From assembly GCF_021654135.1 (NCBI RefSeq), contig NZ_JAKGSD010000065.1, positions 1 through 47,389 of the forward strand: 47,389 nt of DNA, given 5' to 3'. The position numbers and the translations under genes were made by a program. Positions 29,495-37,829 of this stretch are shown piece by piece (within the stretch, counting starts at the first letter, position 1; each line of letters opens with the position of its first letter). The notes under the pieces were generated by a model. The model was given only the letters and a program-made list of their open reading frames with translations, searched no databases and had not been told where the DNA came from. The stretch is from Amycolatopsis tucumanensis. GTDB lineage: Bacteria; Actinomycetota; Actinomycetes; Mycobacteriales; Pseudonocardiaceae.

Positions 29495-30483
29495 AGTCGT
29501 TCCGGTCACGCAACTCCTTCCGCCTCGGCCTCGCCGGGCTGGCCCTGATGCTCGTGCTCGGCGGGCTCTCCCTGTTCTGGGACCGGCTGCCCGCGCTGGG
29601 CGGCACCACCTACACCGCGGAGTTCACCGAGGCCGCCGGCCTCAAGAGCGGGGACGAGGTGCGCGTCGCGGGCGCGAAGGTCGGCGAGGTCACCGGCGTC
29701 GCGCTGGACGGCGACCACGTCAAGGTCACCTTCCGGGTCACCGACACGTGGGTCGGCGACGAGAGCACGGTGTCGGTGCGGATCAAGACCTTGCTGGGGG
29801 CCAAGAACCTCGCGCTCGACCCGCGCGGCGAGCGCGAACAGGACCCGGACCAGCCGATCCCGCGCAACCGCACGGTGACGCCGTACGACGTCAACGACGC
29901 CTTCGCCGACCTCGCCCGCACCACCGGCGAACTCGACACCGACCAGCTGGCGGCGAGCTTCCGCACCCTCGCGCAGACCTTCGACGCCGCCACCCCGCAG
30001 GACGTCCGGTCCGCTTTGGACGGTCTGGCCGCGTTGTCGCAGACGATTTCCTCGCGCGACACCCAGCTGAAGCAGTTGCTCAGCGGCACCGCGGAGCTGA
30101 GCGGCACGGTCGCCGAGCGCACCGACCAGCTCGCCCGCCTGATCACCGACGGGAACGTGCTGCTGACCGAGTTCGACCAGCGCCGGTCCGCGCTCGACCA
30201 GCTGCTGCACGGCACCCGCGACCTCTCGCAGCAGGTGCGCGGCTTGATCGACGAGAACAACGCGCAGCTGCAGCCCGCGCTGGAACAGCTCGACCGCGTG
30301 ACGGACGTGCTGCAGCGCAACCAGAACACGCTCGACCGCAGCCTGAGCCTGTCCGGCCCGTTCTACCGGCTGCTCGGCGACGCGATCGGCAACGGCAACT
30401 GGATCGACACCTACCTCTGCGGGCTGATCGTCCCCGCGGACGGCGGTCCGTGCATGCCACCGAAACCGGGAGGAGGCGGCTGA
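29491..30483 (+). CDS. mceC: Mce family protein MceC
   Basis: 330 aa. Anchor helix (LGLAGLALMLVLGGLSLFW), MCE domain (YTAEFTEAAGLKSGDEVRVA, GAKVGEVTGVALDG, LLGAKNLALDPRG), then coiled helices (TQLKQLLSGTAELSGTVAER). The closing GNWIDTYLCGLIVP corresponds to the SWLNFYLC element of MceB. GTG 29491 overlaps the mceB stop by 4 bp (GTGA). Confidence 0.92.
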   Translation: MKSFRSRNSFRLGLAGLALMLVLGGLSLFWDRLPALGGTTYTAEFTEAAGLKSGDEVRVAGAKVGEVTGVALDGDHVKVTFRVTDTWVGDESTVSVRIKTLLGAKNLALDPRGEREQDPDQPIPRNRTVTPYDVNDAFADLARTTGELDTDQLAASFRTLAQTFDAATPQDVRSALDGLAALSQTISSRDTQLKQLLSGTAELSGTVAERTDQLARLITDGNVLLTEFDQRRSALDQLLHGTRDLSQQVRGLIDENNAQLQPALEQLDRVTDVLQRNQNTLDRSLSLSGPFYRLLGDAIGNGNWIDTYLCGLIVPADGGPCMPPKPGGGG

Positions 30484-31484
30484 TGACGGTGTCCCGCATC
30501 GGCAGGTGGCTGCGCTGGGGCGCGCTCGTCGTGATCATCGCGACGCTGGCCACCGCGATCGTGATCGTCGTGCGCGACAGCGGGCGCGGCAAGCACCTCA
30601 CCGCGTACTTCACCGCGGCCGTCGGCATCTACCCCGGCTCGGAGGTGCGGATCCTCGGCGTGCCGGTCGGCACGGTCGACACCGTCGAGCCGCAGGGGCA
30701 GCAGGTGAAGGTCGGGTTCACGGTGGACCGCGGCATCCAGGTGCCCGCCGACGCGGCCGCCCTGGTCGTGACGCCGAGCCTGGTCAGCGACCGGTACGTG
30801 CAGCTCGCACCGGTCTACCGCGGCGGCGCGGAGATCGCCGACGGCGCGGTGATCCCGGTGGCCCGCACCGCGGTGCCGGTCGAGCTGGACCAGCTGTTCG
30901 CGAGCCTGGACCGCCTGACCACCGCGCTCGGCCCGCAGGGCGCCAACGGCGACGGCGCGCTGTCGGCCCTGCTCAGCAGCGCGGCGGAGGACCTCACCGG
31001 CAACGGCGCGCAGCTCGGCGAGCTGATCCGGCAGCTCGGCCAGGCCGCCACCACCCTGAGCGGTTCGCGGGACGACCTGTTCGCCACCGTCGACAACCTG
31101 CAGCGGTTCACCACGATGCTCGCCGACAACGACGACCAGGTGGGCAGGCTGGCCGACCTGCTCGCGCGGGTGTCGGCGTTCCTCGCCTCGGAACGGGACG
31201 TCTTCGGCGCGTCGCTGGACGAGCTGGCCGGCGCGCTCGGGCAGATCCAGCAGTTCGTGCGGGACAACCGCGGCCGGATCAAGTCCAATGTGGACAAGCT
31301 GATGGGCACGGCCCAGGTGCTGGCGAACCAGCGCGCATCCCTGTCCGAGGCGCTGACCACGGCGCCGGATGCGTTGAACCGGCTGCTCGCCGCCTACGAC
31401 CCGGCCAACTCGACGATCTACAGCCGGGCCGACCTCAACGAGTTCAGCATGGGCCCGGTCCTGCCGCTGGGAGGCGGCCGATGA
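30483..31484 (+). CDS. mceD: Mce family protein MceD
   Basis: 333 aa. Anchor helix (GALVVIIATLATAIVIVV), MCE domain (LTAYFTAAVGIYPGSEVRIL, GVPVGTVDTVEPQGQQVKV, LVSDRYVQLAPVY), then helices with LGELIRQLGQAATTLSGSRD, and a short end (FSMGPVLPLGGGR). No C-terminal Cys-rich tail. ATG 30483 shares one base with the mceC stop (TGATG). Confidence 0.92.
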   Translation: MTVSRIGRWLRWGALVVIIATLATAIVIVVRDSGRGKHLTAYFTAAVGIYPGSEVRILGVPVGTVDTVEPQGQQVKVGFTVDRGIQVPADAAALVVTPSLVSDRYVQLAPVYRGGAEIADGAVIPVARTAVPVELDQLFASLDRLTTALGPQGANGDGALSALLSSAAEDLTGNGAQLGELIRQLGQAATTLSGSRDDLFATVDNLQRFTTMLADNDDQVGRLADLLARVSAFLASERDVFGASLDELAGALGQIQQFVRDNRGRIKSNVDKLMGTAQVLANQRASLSEALTTAPDALNRLLAAYDPANSTIYSRADLNEFSMGPVLPLGGGR

Positions 31485-32518
31485 AGCGCACCCCACTGGC
31501 CGCGGCCCTGCTGGCCGCGCTGGCGCTGCTGACCGGCTGCTCGTTCGGCGGGCTCTACGACACGCCGCTGCCCGGCGGCGCGGACCTCGGCGATCACCCG
31601 TACCGGGTCGTCGTCGGCTTCCGGGACGTGCTCGACCTGGTGCCGCAGTCCGCGGTCCAGGTCGACGACGTGCCGGTCGGCCGGGTCGAGCGGATCGACC
31701 TGTCCGCCGACGGCCGCACCGCGCAGGTCACGCTCGTGGTGAACGGCTCGGTGCGGCTGCCGGCGAACGCGGAGGCGTGGCTGCGGCAGAGCAGCCTGCT
31801 CGGCGAGAAGTTCGTCGAGCTGGGGCCGCCCGCGGCCGGCGAACCGCAGGGCGCCCTCGCCGATGGCGCCCGCATCCCGGTCGAGCGCACCAACCGCAAC
31901 CCGCAGGTCGAGGAGGTGCTCGGCGCACTGTCGATGCTGCTCAACGGCGGCGGCGTCGGCCAGGTGCAGCAGATCAGCCGCGAGCTGAACGCCGCGCTGG
32001 GCGGCAACGAGGCGGAGATCCGCGACCTGCTGACCGAGGTGAACACCTTCGTCGCCGGGCTGGACCAGCACCGCGGCGAGATCACCAGGGCGCTGAACGG
32101 GATCGAGCGGCTGTCCGCGTCGCTGTCCGCCCGCAAGGACCAGATCACCGGGGTGCTGGACGACCTCACGCCCGGCATCGACGTGCTGGCCCGGCAGCGC
32201 GAGCAGCTGGTCACCATGCTCACCTCGCTGGACCACCTGTCCGGCGTCGCGGTCGACACCGTGAACCGCAGCAAGGACGACCTGATCGCGGACCTGCGGG
32301 CGCTGGAGCCGACGCTGCGGCAGCTGACCGTGGCAGGGCAGCAGCTGCCGGAGGCGATGGAGATGCTGCTGACGTTCCCGTTCCCGGACGCCGCGCTCGA
32401 CGCGATCAAGGGCGACTACCTCAACCTGTTCCTGGACTTCGACGCCCAAACCTCAGGCAACCAGACTTCGGGCACGAGCCCGCAGTCCGCGCCGCTCCCG
32501 CTGGGTGGTGGTTCCTAG
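31481..32518 (+). CDS. mceE: Mce family lipoprotein MceE
   Basis: 345 aa. Unlike its neighbours it has a lipoprotein signal (LAAALLAALALLTGC, lipidated Cys at residue 20), the hallmark of MceE/LprK-type subunits. MCE domain: YRVVVGFRDVLDLVPQSAVQ, VDDVPVGRVERIDL, SSLLGEKFVELGPP. It is followed by long helices (LDQHRGEITRALNGIERLSA). The end LPLGGGS resembles the MceD end. ATG 31481 overlaps the mceD stop by 4 bp. Confidence 0.93.
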   Translation: MKRTPLAAALLAALALLTGCSFGGLYDTPLPGGADLGDHPYRVVVGFRDVLDLVPQSAVQVDDVPVGRVERIDLSADGRTAQVTLVVNGSVRLPANAEAWLRQSSLLGEKFVELGPPAAGEPQGALADGARIPVERTNRNPQVEEVLGALSMLLNGGGVGQVQQISRELNAALGGNEAEIRDLLTEVNTFVAGLDQHRGEITRALNGIERLSASLSARKDQITGVLDDLTPGIDVLARQREQLVTMLTSLDHLSGVAVDTVNRSKDDLIADLRALEPTLRQLTVAGQQLPEAMEMLLTFPFPDAALDAIKGDYLNLFLDFDAQTSGNQTSGTSPQSAPLPLGGGS

Positions 32519-33571
32519 ATGCTGACCCGCAAGGTGCGTGTGCAGGTCATCGTGTTCGCGTTGATCGCGCTGGCCGGGATCACCTACGTCGGCGCCCGCT
32601 ACGCCGGGCTGGACCGGCTCTTCGGCGGCGGCGGGTACGTGGTGCGCGTCGAGCTGGCCGACTCCGGCGGCATCTTCACCAACGCCGAGGTCACCTACAA
32701 CGGCGTGCCGATCGGCCGCGTCGGCGAGCTGCGGCTCACCGACTCCGGGCTGGAGGCCGACCTGCGGATCGACGACGGCGCCCCGCCGGTGCCCGCGGAC
32801 GTCGAGGCGGTGGTGACGAACCGGTCGGCGGTGGGGGAGCAGTACGTCGACCTGCGGCCACGCAGCTCCGGCGGCCCGGTGCTGGCCGAGGGCTCGGTGA
32901 TCGCGTTGTCCCGCACGCGGTTGCCCTTGCCGAACGAGCAGCTGGTGCTGAACCTGGACCGGCTGGTCGCGTCGGTGCCGCGGGACGCGCTGCGGTCGGT
33001 GGTGGACGAGCTGTACGACGCGACGCTGGACACCGGCCCGAGCCTGCAGGCGCTGCTCGACGCGACGTCCGCGTTCACGCAGTCCGCCGCGGAGCACCTG
33101 CCGCAGACGATCCAGCTCATCACCGACGCCGACACCGTGCTGACCACGCAGATCGAGAACTCCGGCGCGATCACCGCGTTCGGCGCGGACGCCAAGCGCA
33201 TCGCCGCGATGCTGCGCGACTCCGACGCGGACCTGTCGACGATCCTGTCCACCGCGCCGCCCGCCGCCGGGCAGATCAGCGGGTTGCTGCGGGAGACCGG
33301 CCCGAACCTGACCACCCTGTTGACGAACCTGCTCACGACCTCCCAGGTGCTGCTCGCCCACCGCGACGGGGTCGAGCAGCTGCTGGTGGCCGCGCCGACG
33401 GCGATCGAGGCGGGCAGCACGGTCATCGCGGGCGACTCCGCGGGCTTCGGCCTGGCCACGACGTTCTTCGATCCGCTGCCGTGCACCGCCGGGTACGAAG
33501 GCACCCGGTACCGCAACGGCCTCGACACCACACCCGCGCCGCTGAACACGGCGGCCGGGTGCCGACGCTGA
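32519..33571 (+). CDS. mceF: Mce family protein MceF
   Basis: 350 aa. Anchor helix (VQVIVFALIALAGITYVGA), MCE domain (VRVELADSGGIFTNAEVTYN, GVPIGRVGELRL, SAVGEQYVDLRPR), long helices, and a C-terminal segment with DPLPCTAGYEGTRYR and a final Cys, as usual for MceF. ATG 32519 follows the mceE TAG without a gap. Last of the six MCE subunits. Confidence 0.92.
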   Translation: MLTRKVRVQVIVFALIALAGITYVGARYAGLDRLFGGGGYVVRVELADSGGIFTNAEVTYNGVPIGRVGELRLTDSGLEADLRIDDGAPPVPADVEAVVTNRSAVGEQYVDLRPRSSGGPVLAEGSVIALSRTRLPLPNEQLVLNLDRLVASVPRDALRSVVDELYDATLDTGPSLQALLDATSAFTQSAAEHLPQTIQLITDADTVLTTQIENSGAITAFGADAKRIAAMLRDSDADLSTILSTAPPAAGQISGLLRETGPNLTTLLTNLLTTSQVLLAHRDGVEQLLVAAPTAIEAGSTVIAGDSAGFGLATTFFDPLPCTAGYEGTRYRNGLDTTPAPLNTAAGCRR

Positions 33572-33584
33572 GGAGATGGTTCTG

Positions 33585-34127
33585 GTGAGAGCTGTGTTGG
33601 TCGCCGGCGCGCTGGCCGGTCTGGCGGTGCTCGCCGGCTGCGGGCAGGACAAGGCCGCGCCGGAGGAGAACGCCGCCGCGATCACCTGGTCCGACCACGT
33701 GTGCGCGGTCGTCCGCGACGGCGGCACCAAGCTGTCGCAGCTGCCCGGCGTGGACGCCTCCGACGTGACCAAGGCGCGGGAGGGCCTGGTCACCTACCTG
33801 GCGTCGCTGTCGCAGGCGCTGACCGACCTGGGCGACGGCATCACCCGCGAGGGCCCGCCCCCGGTGACCGACGGCCAGGCCACCGTGCAGCGCGCGATGG
33901 AAACCCTGAACACGACGAAGGCCTCGGTCGACGAGGCCCGCGCGGCGCTGGCGTCCGCCCCGGTCAGCGACCAGGCGACGTTCGAGCAAGCGGTCCGCGG
34001 CGCCAGCGACGCCTTCGCCAAACTGGGCAACACCACCGAAGGCCCGACCAAGGACCTCACCGACAACCCGGAACTGGCCAAGGCCTTCCAGAAGGCGCCG
34101 ACCTGCCAGGCACTCGAAGGCGCGTGA
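33585..34127 (+). CDS. Mce-operon-associated lipoprotein
   Basis: 180 aa. Signal RAVLVAGALAGLAVLAGC with lipobox Leu-Ala-Gly-Cys. The mature part is helical, with ITWSDHVCAVVRDGGTKLSQ, GLVTYLASLSQALTDLGDGI and a second Cys near the end (APTCQAL), probably disulfide-linked to the first. I know no named family; it may be a small alpha-helical accessory of the Mce complex. Two starts are possible. GTG 33585 has GAGGAG 9 nt upstream, whereas ATG 33576 abuts that sequence, so I choose GTG. Gap to mceF is 13 bp, same operon. Confidence 0.75.
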   Translation: MRAVLVAGALAGLAVLAGCGQDKAAPEENAAAITWSDHVCAVVRDGGTKLSQLPGVDASDVTKAREGLVTYLASLSQALTDLGDGITREGPPPVTDGQATVQRAMETLNTTKASVDEARAALASAPVSDQATFEQAVRGASDAFAKLGNTTEGPTKDLTDNPELAKAFQKAPTCQALEGA

Positions 34128-34136
34128 CCCGGCGGC

Positions 34137-34166
34137 CCCGGGTGTCCGCCGCGACGGGCACCCGGG
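34137..34166. terminator. Terminator at the end of the mce operon
   Basis: cccgggtg (34137-34144) pairs with cacccggg (34159-34166). It lies between the lipoprotein stop (34127) and the stop of the convergent PucR-type gene (34167), and can end both transcripts. Confidence 0.6.
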
Positions 34167-35471
34167 CTACTTGTCCAGCAACTGGGCGGCCCGCAGGGCG
34201 ATCTCCAGGTCCGACCGGCTCTCCGGATCGTTGAGTCGCTCCCCGAACAACTCCTCCAGCTGCCGCATCCGGTACCGCACGGTCTGCGGGTGCACACCCA
34301 GCCGGTCCGCCATGTCCGGCGCGGTTCCGCTGGACTGCAGCCAGGCGAGCAGCGTCTGGCCCAGCCGGGTCCGCTGCTTGTCGGTCAGCCCGGCCAGCGG
34401 CGCGAGGCACCGCCGGATCAGCTCCTTCACCAGGAACTCGTCCGACAGCAGCCACAACGTCGCCAGGTGGTCGGTCGCGCGCGCGAGCGGCGGCGCGTCG
34501 ATCACGCCGCGGCGCGCCAGGTCCACCGTGCGGCGCGCCCAGCGCAGCGACATCGCCGCGTCGCCCAGCTTCACCTCGGGCCCGATCACCGCGCGCCACC
34601 CGGCCAGCGCCGGCTCCAGCGACCCGGCCGTGACCAGCTGCGGGTCGGCCAGCAGGCACGGCTGCGGCCCCTCCAGGTCCATGAGCACCTCGCTGTCCAG
34701 CGACGGCGGCTCGCGGTGGTGCTGGTCGGCGCGGGGTTCCAGGGCCACCGCCACCACCCGTTCCGGCAGCCGCCACCCGGCCGTAGCGGCCAGGCGGGCG
34801 ATCGCCGTCGGCGACGCGGGCGGGTCGGCCAGGATCAGCTCCAGCAACTGCCGCCGCTGCCGCGCCCGGGTGCCCGCGGCCCGCTTCTGCGCGGCCGCGT
34901 ACCCCTGCAGCGACAGCGCCGAGATCTCGTCGACGTAGGCGAAGATCGCCTCCGCCCCCACGCACAGGAAATCCGTCGACAGGCCCAGCGACTGGCTCAC
35001 CGACGCGACATACCGCCACGCCACCCGCCCGCCGACGCGGTAGGCGGTCTGCAGCTGGTCCAGCGTCCGGCCCTCGCTGAACTCGACCTTGCCCAGGTGC
35101 CGGAACACGCCGATCCACGCCTCCTGCGGCGCGGCCGGGTTGCCCAGGTTGTCCATGCAGTGCCGGACCGCCTGCTGGATGCTGCGCACGATGGTGCGCC
35201 CGAACGGGCCTTCCAGCGGCCGCGCGTACTCGGGCACCGCGAGCTGGATCTCCCGCAGGATCTCGGCCGTCATGGCGTCGGCGTGCGGCCGGAACGCCTT
35301 CGCCAGCTCACGGGGCAGCGAGGCCCACAGCCTGCTGGCGCGCCCGATGCCGGCGGTGACGTCCGGCGCGTTCTGGCGCTGGCGCGGGGGGAGTCCCGGC
35401 GCGCGGGGCGGTCTTCGGGAGGCGTTCTTCCGCACGGTGTTCCCGTGCCGGTAACCGGCATCGGTCGTCAT
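34167..35471 (-). CDS. PucR/CdaR-type transcriptional regulator
   Basis: 434 aa. Soluble. N-terminal helical region (RIL-like EILREIQLAVPEYARPLEGP, GRTLDQLQTAYRVGGRVAWR), a central part with RQRRQLLELILADPPASPTA and VVAVALEPRAD (GGDEF-like/CdaR fold), and the C-terminal HTH_30: TLLAWLQSSGTAPDMADRLG, VHPQTVRYRMRQLEELFGER. This is the PucR signature. Start ATG 35471 has AGAGG 5 nt upstream; an ATG six codons earlier lacks a site. It converges on the mce operon and is a plausible but unproven regulator of it. Confidence 0.88.
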   Translation of the reverse strand: MTTDAGYRHGNTVRKNASRRPPRAPGLPPRQRQNAPDVTAGIGRASRLWASLPRELAKAFRPHADAMTAEILREIQLAVPEYARPLEGPFGRTIVRSIQQAVRHCMDNLGNPAAPQEAWIGVFRHLGKVEFSEGRTLDQLQTAYRVGGRVAWRYVASVSQSLGLSTDFLCVGAEAIFAYVDEISALSLQGYAAAQKRAAGTRARQRRQLLELILADPPASPTAIARLAATAGWRLPERVVAVALEPRADQHHREPPSLDSEVLMDLEGPQPCLLADPQLVTAGSLEPALAGWRAVIGPEVKLGDAAMSLRWARRTVDLARRGVIDAPPLARATDHLATLWLLSDEFLVKELIRRCLAPLAGLTDKQRTRLGQTLLAWLQSSGTAPDMADRLGVHPQTVRYRMRQLEELFGERLNDPESRSDLEIALRAAQLLDK

Positions 35472-35706
35472 GATTACCTCTGATCGCAACGAAAATTGGC
35501 GGCGCTGCCCTCGCAGCCGATCGATTCGGTCGTCCGGGTAACCTCGATTTCACTTGTCGGGAGGAACAACATCGCACCACGCCCGGTGCTTGGCAAGGAT
35601 CTCTTGCGTGAGCGGAGCAACCGGACCGCGCGATCGGACCAGCGCACCTCGCCCCGGTGAGTGCCCGCCTTCCGGTTTTCCTCACCCACGTGACAAATCC
35701 GCACGC

Positions 35707-36942
35707 TCACGACGGCTCACCCCGCGCGGCGAGCCGTTGCGCGCGCAACGCCAGGTGCATGCTGAACCGGTCCTCGCTGTCGTCCAGCCGGTCGCCGAAC
35801 AGCTCCCGCAACTGGTGCAGCCGCGCCCGCACGGTCTGCGGGTGCACCTGCAGCCGCTTGGCGATTTCCGGTGCGCCGCCACGGGTTTCCAGCCACGCGA
35901 GCAGTGTCTCGCCGAGACGGTCGCGTTGCTTGCCGCCCAGTTCGTCCAGCGGCCGCAACGCCTGCCGCGCCACCTCGGCGGCGAGGAAGTCCTCGCCGAG
36001 CAACCACAACGCGGACAGCCGGTCGACGCACCAGGTGATCGGATCGTCGGCCGAGCACGCGGGCAGCAGCGCGAGCGCGCGCCGGGCGGTGCGGTGCGCG
36101 GCAGGCGCGTCGGCGAGCGGGACCGTTGGCGAAACCGCCGCGCGCCAGCCGTTCCAACGCCCGGTCAGCGGGAACAGGTGCCGCTTCGGCCGGGTCGTCA
36201 GCAGGCACGGCTGCGTGCTCTCCAGGTCCACCAGCACCTCGTCGTCCAGCAGCTCGACGGGGAAGTCGGCGGTGCCCTCGGCGCGTTCCAGCGCGACGAT
36301 CGCGGCCTTGTCCGGCAGCGCCCAGCCCGCGCCCTTCGACATGTTCGCCAGCGTTTCCGGCCCAGCCGGGCGGCCGGACAGGATCAGCTCCAGCAACTGC
36401 CGCCGCCGCCGCTCGATGGTGCCGCCGGAACTGGACTGCGCCTCGTGGAACCCGTCCAGCGCGATGGCCGACAGGTCCTCCACGTAGGCGAAGATGATCT
36501 CCGCCGCGTGCGCCAGCACCTGCGGCGACGCGCCCGCCTTGCGCAGCACCGGCGCGACGTACTGCCACGCCACACGCGCGCCGATGCGGGCCGCGGCCTG
36601 CAGGGCGTCGAGACTGCGGCCGTCGGCGAACTCCCGCCTGCCCTGCTCGCGGAACAGCTCGATCCAGTCGTGGTGCTTGATCGCCGGGTTGCCGATGCTC
36701 TCGATGACGTGCCGGACCGCCTGCTCGACGCCCTCGGTGAACGCCCGGCCGAACGTCCCGGTGAGCGGACGCGCGTAGGCCGGCACCGACCGCCGGACCT
36801 CCTGCATGATCGCGGCCGCGATCCGCCCGGCGTGCGGGCGCAGTTCGACGGCGACCCAGCGCGGCCCGGAGGCGAGCAGCTCCGCGTTCCGGTTCTCTAC
36901 CAGGACGAACGACCCCCTTCGTGACGTCGGGCAGTCGTTCAT
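35707..36942 (-). CDS. PucR/CdaR-type regulator, paralogue of the preceding one
   Basis: 411 aa, same architecture as its neighbour: AAIMQEVRRSVPAYARPLTG, GRSLDALQAAARIGARVAWQ, RRRRQLLELILSGRPAGPET, and C-terminal HTH with TLLAWLETRGGAPEIAKRLQ, VHPQTVRARLHQLRELFGDR. Identity to the 34167 protein is obvious across the length, so the pair arose by tandem duplication. ATG 36942 is the first start after the last upstream stop that gives no extra odd sequence; no Shine-Dalgarno is visible. Divergent from the SDR gene with a 106-bp gap, so it may control that gene. Confidence 0.86.
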   Translation of the reverse strand: MNDCPTSRRGSFVLVENRNAELLASGPRWVAVELRPHAGRIAAAIMQEVRRSVPAYARPLTGTFGRAFTEGVEQAVRHVIESIGNPAIKHHDWIELFREQGRREFADGRSLDALQAAARIGARVAWQYVAPVLRKAGASPQVLAHAAEIIFAYVEDLSAIALDGFHEAQSSSGGTIERRRRQLLELILSGRPAGPETLANMSKGAGWALPDKAAIVALERAEGTADFPVELLDDEVLVDLESTQPCLLTTRPKRHLFPLTGRWNGWRAAVSPTVPLADAPAAHRTARRALALLPACSADDPITWCVDRLSALWLLGEDFLAAEVARQALRPLDELGGKQRDRLGETLLAWLETRGGAPEIAKRLQVHPQTVRARLHQLRELFGDRLDDSEDRFSMHLALRAQRLAARGEPS

Positions 36943-37035
36943 GTTACGGCCGATCACGGCAAGCGGAAGGAGCCGAACGTCATTCGGTCCGCGCGGCACG
37001 ATATTTGTCACGCTGCGACGAAGTCCGGCGGCGGA

Positions 37036-37048
37036 TAGGTTTTCCCCC
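37036..37048 (+). promoter_or_regulatory. -10 element of leaderless SDR gene
   Basis: TAGGTT at 37036-37041, then 7 nt, then GTG 37049, the leaderless arrangement repeated elsewhere in this window. The segment upstream (atatttgtca, 37001-37010) is AT-rich, as expected for the divergent PucR promoter. Confidence 0.45.
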
Positions 37049-37795
37049 GTGCGAAAGCGGATTCTGATCACCGGCGCCAGCGCCGGCCTCGGCGAGGAGA
37101 TGGCGCGGCAGTTCGGGGCGCTCGGCCGGGATCTCGCCCTGTGCGCCCGGCGGGTCGAGCGGCTCGAAGCCCTGCGCGGGGAAGTGACGTCGGCGCATCC
37201 CGGTGTCACAGTAGCGGTTCGCGGTCTGGACGTCACCGACCACGACGCGGTGTTCCGGGTGTTCCGCGAACTGCGCGACGAACTGGGCGGGCTGGACCGG
37301 ATCGTGGTCAACGCCGGGCTCGGCAAGGGGCAGCCGCTGGGCACCGGGTACTTCGCCGCGAACCGGCAGACCGCGGAGGTGAACTTCGTCGCCGCGCTCG
37401 CCCAGTGCGAGGCCGCGATGGAGATCTTCCGCGAGCAGGGGTCCGGGCACCTGGTGGTGATCTCGTCGATGAGCGCGATGCGCGGGTTGCCACGCAACCT
37501 CACCACCTACGCGGCGAGCAAGGCCGGGGTGGCCGCGCTGGCCGAGGGCATCCGCGCCGACACGCTCGGCACCGGTATCCGGGTCACGACGATCTTCCCC
37601 GGCTACATCCGGTCCGAGATGAACGCGCGGGTGCGCAAGACGCCGCTGCTGGTCGACACCAAGCCCGGCGTGGCGTCCATGGTGAAGGCGATCGAGCGGG
37701 AACGGGCCGAGGCGTACACGCCGGCCTGGCCGTGGGCCCCGCTGCGCTTCGCCATGCGGCACCTGCCGCTGGGCTGGGTCGCGAAGCTGTCCTGA
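37049..37795 (+). CDS. Short-chain dehydrogenase/reductase (SDR)
   Basis: 248 aa, classical SDR. Cofactor loop LITGASAGLGEEMARQFGAL with the TGxxxGxG motif at residues 8-15, then CARRVERLEAL where Arg-Arg suggests NADP. Also IVVNAG (NNAG equivalent), the catalytic Ser in VISSMSAM, and YAASKAG (YxxxK). The C-terminus (PAWPWAPLRFAMRHLPLGWV) is hydrophobic and may touch the membrane, as in some lipid-active SDRs. GTG 37049 is supported by the upstream TAGGTT. Substrate unknown; position next to the mce island allows a role in lipid or steroid oxidation. Confidence 0.88.
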   Translation: MRKRILITGASAGLGEEMARQFGALGRDLALCARRVERLEALRGEVTSAHPGVTVAVRGLDVTDHDAVFRVFRELRDELGGLDRIVVNAGLGKGQPLGTGYFAANRQTAEVNFVAALAQCEAAMEIFREQGSGHLVVISSMSAMRGLPRNLTTYAASKAGVAALAEGIRADTLGTGIRVTTIFPGYIRSEMNARVRKTPLLVDTKPGVASMVKAIERERAEAYTPAWPWAPLRFAMRHLPLGWVAKLS

Positions 37796-37797
37796 GT

Positions 37798-37824
37798 GGC
37801 CGGGACCCGGAGCGGATCCCGGCC
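37798..37824. terminator. Hairpin terminator between convergent genes
   Basis: ggccggga (37798-37805) pairs with tcccggcc (37817-37824) around an 11-nt loop, followed by gttcct. It lies between the SDR stop at 37795 and the metallophosphoesterase stop at 37830. Confidence 0.6.
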
Positions 37825-37829
37825 GTTCC

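Noticed and set aside
31777..33588. 603-codon plus-strand frame over mceE and mceF
   Set aside because: Frame shadow of two certain MCE genes joined by 0-bp spacing.
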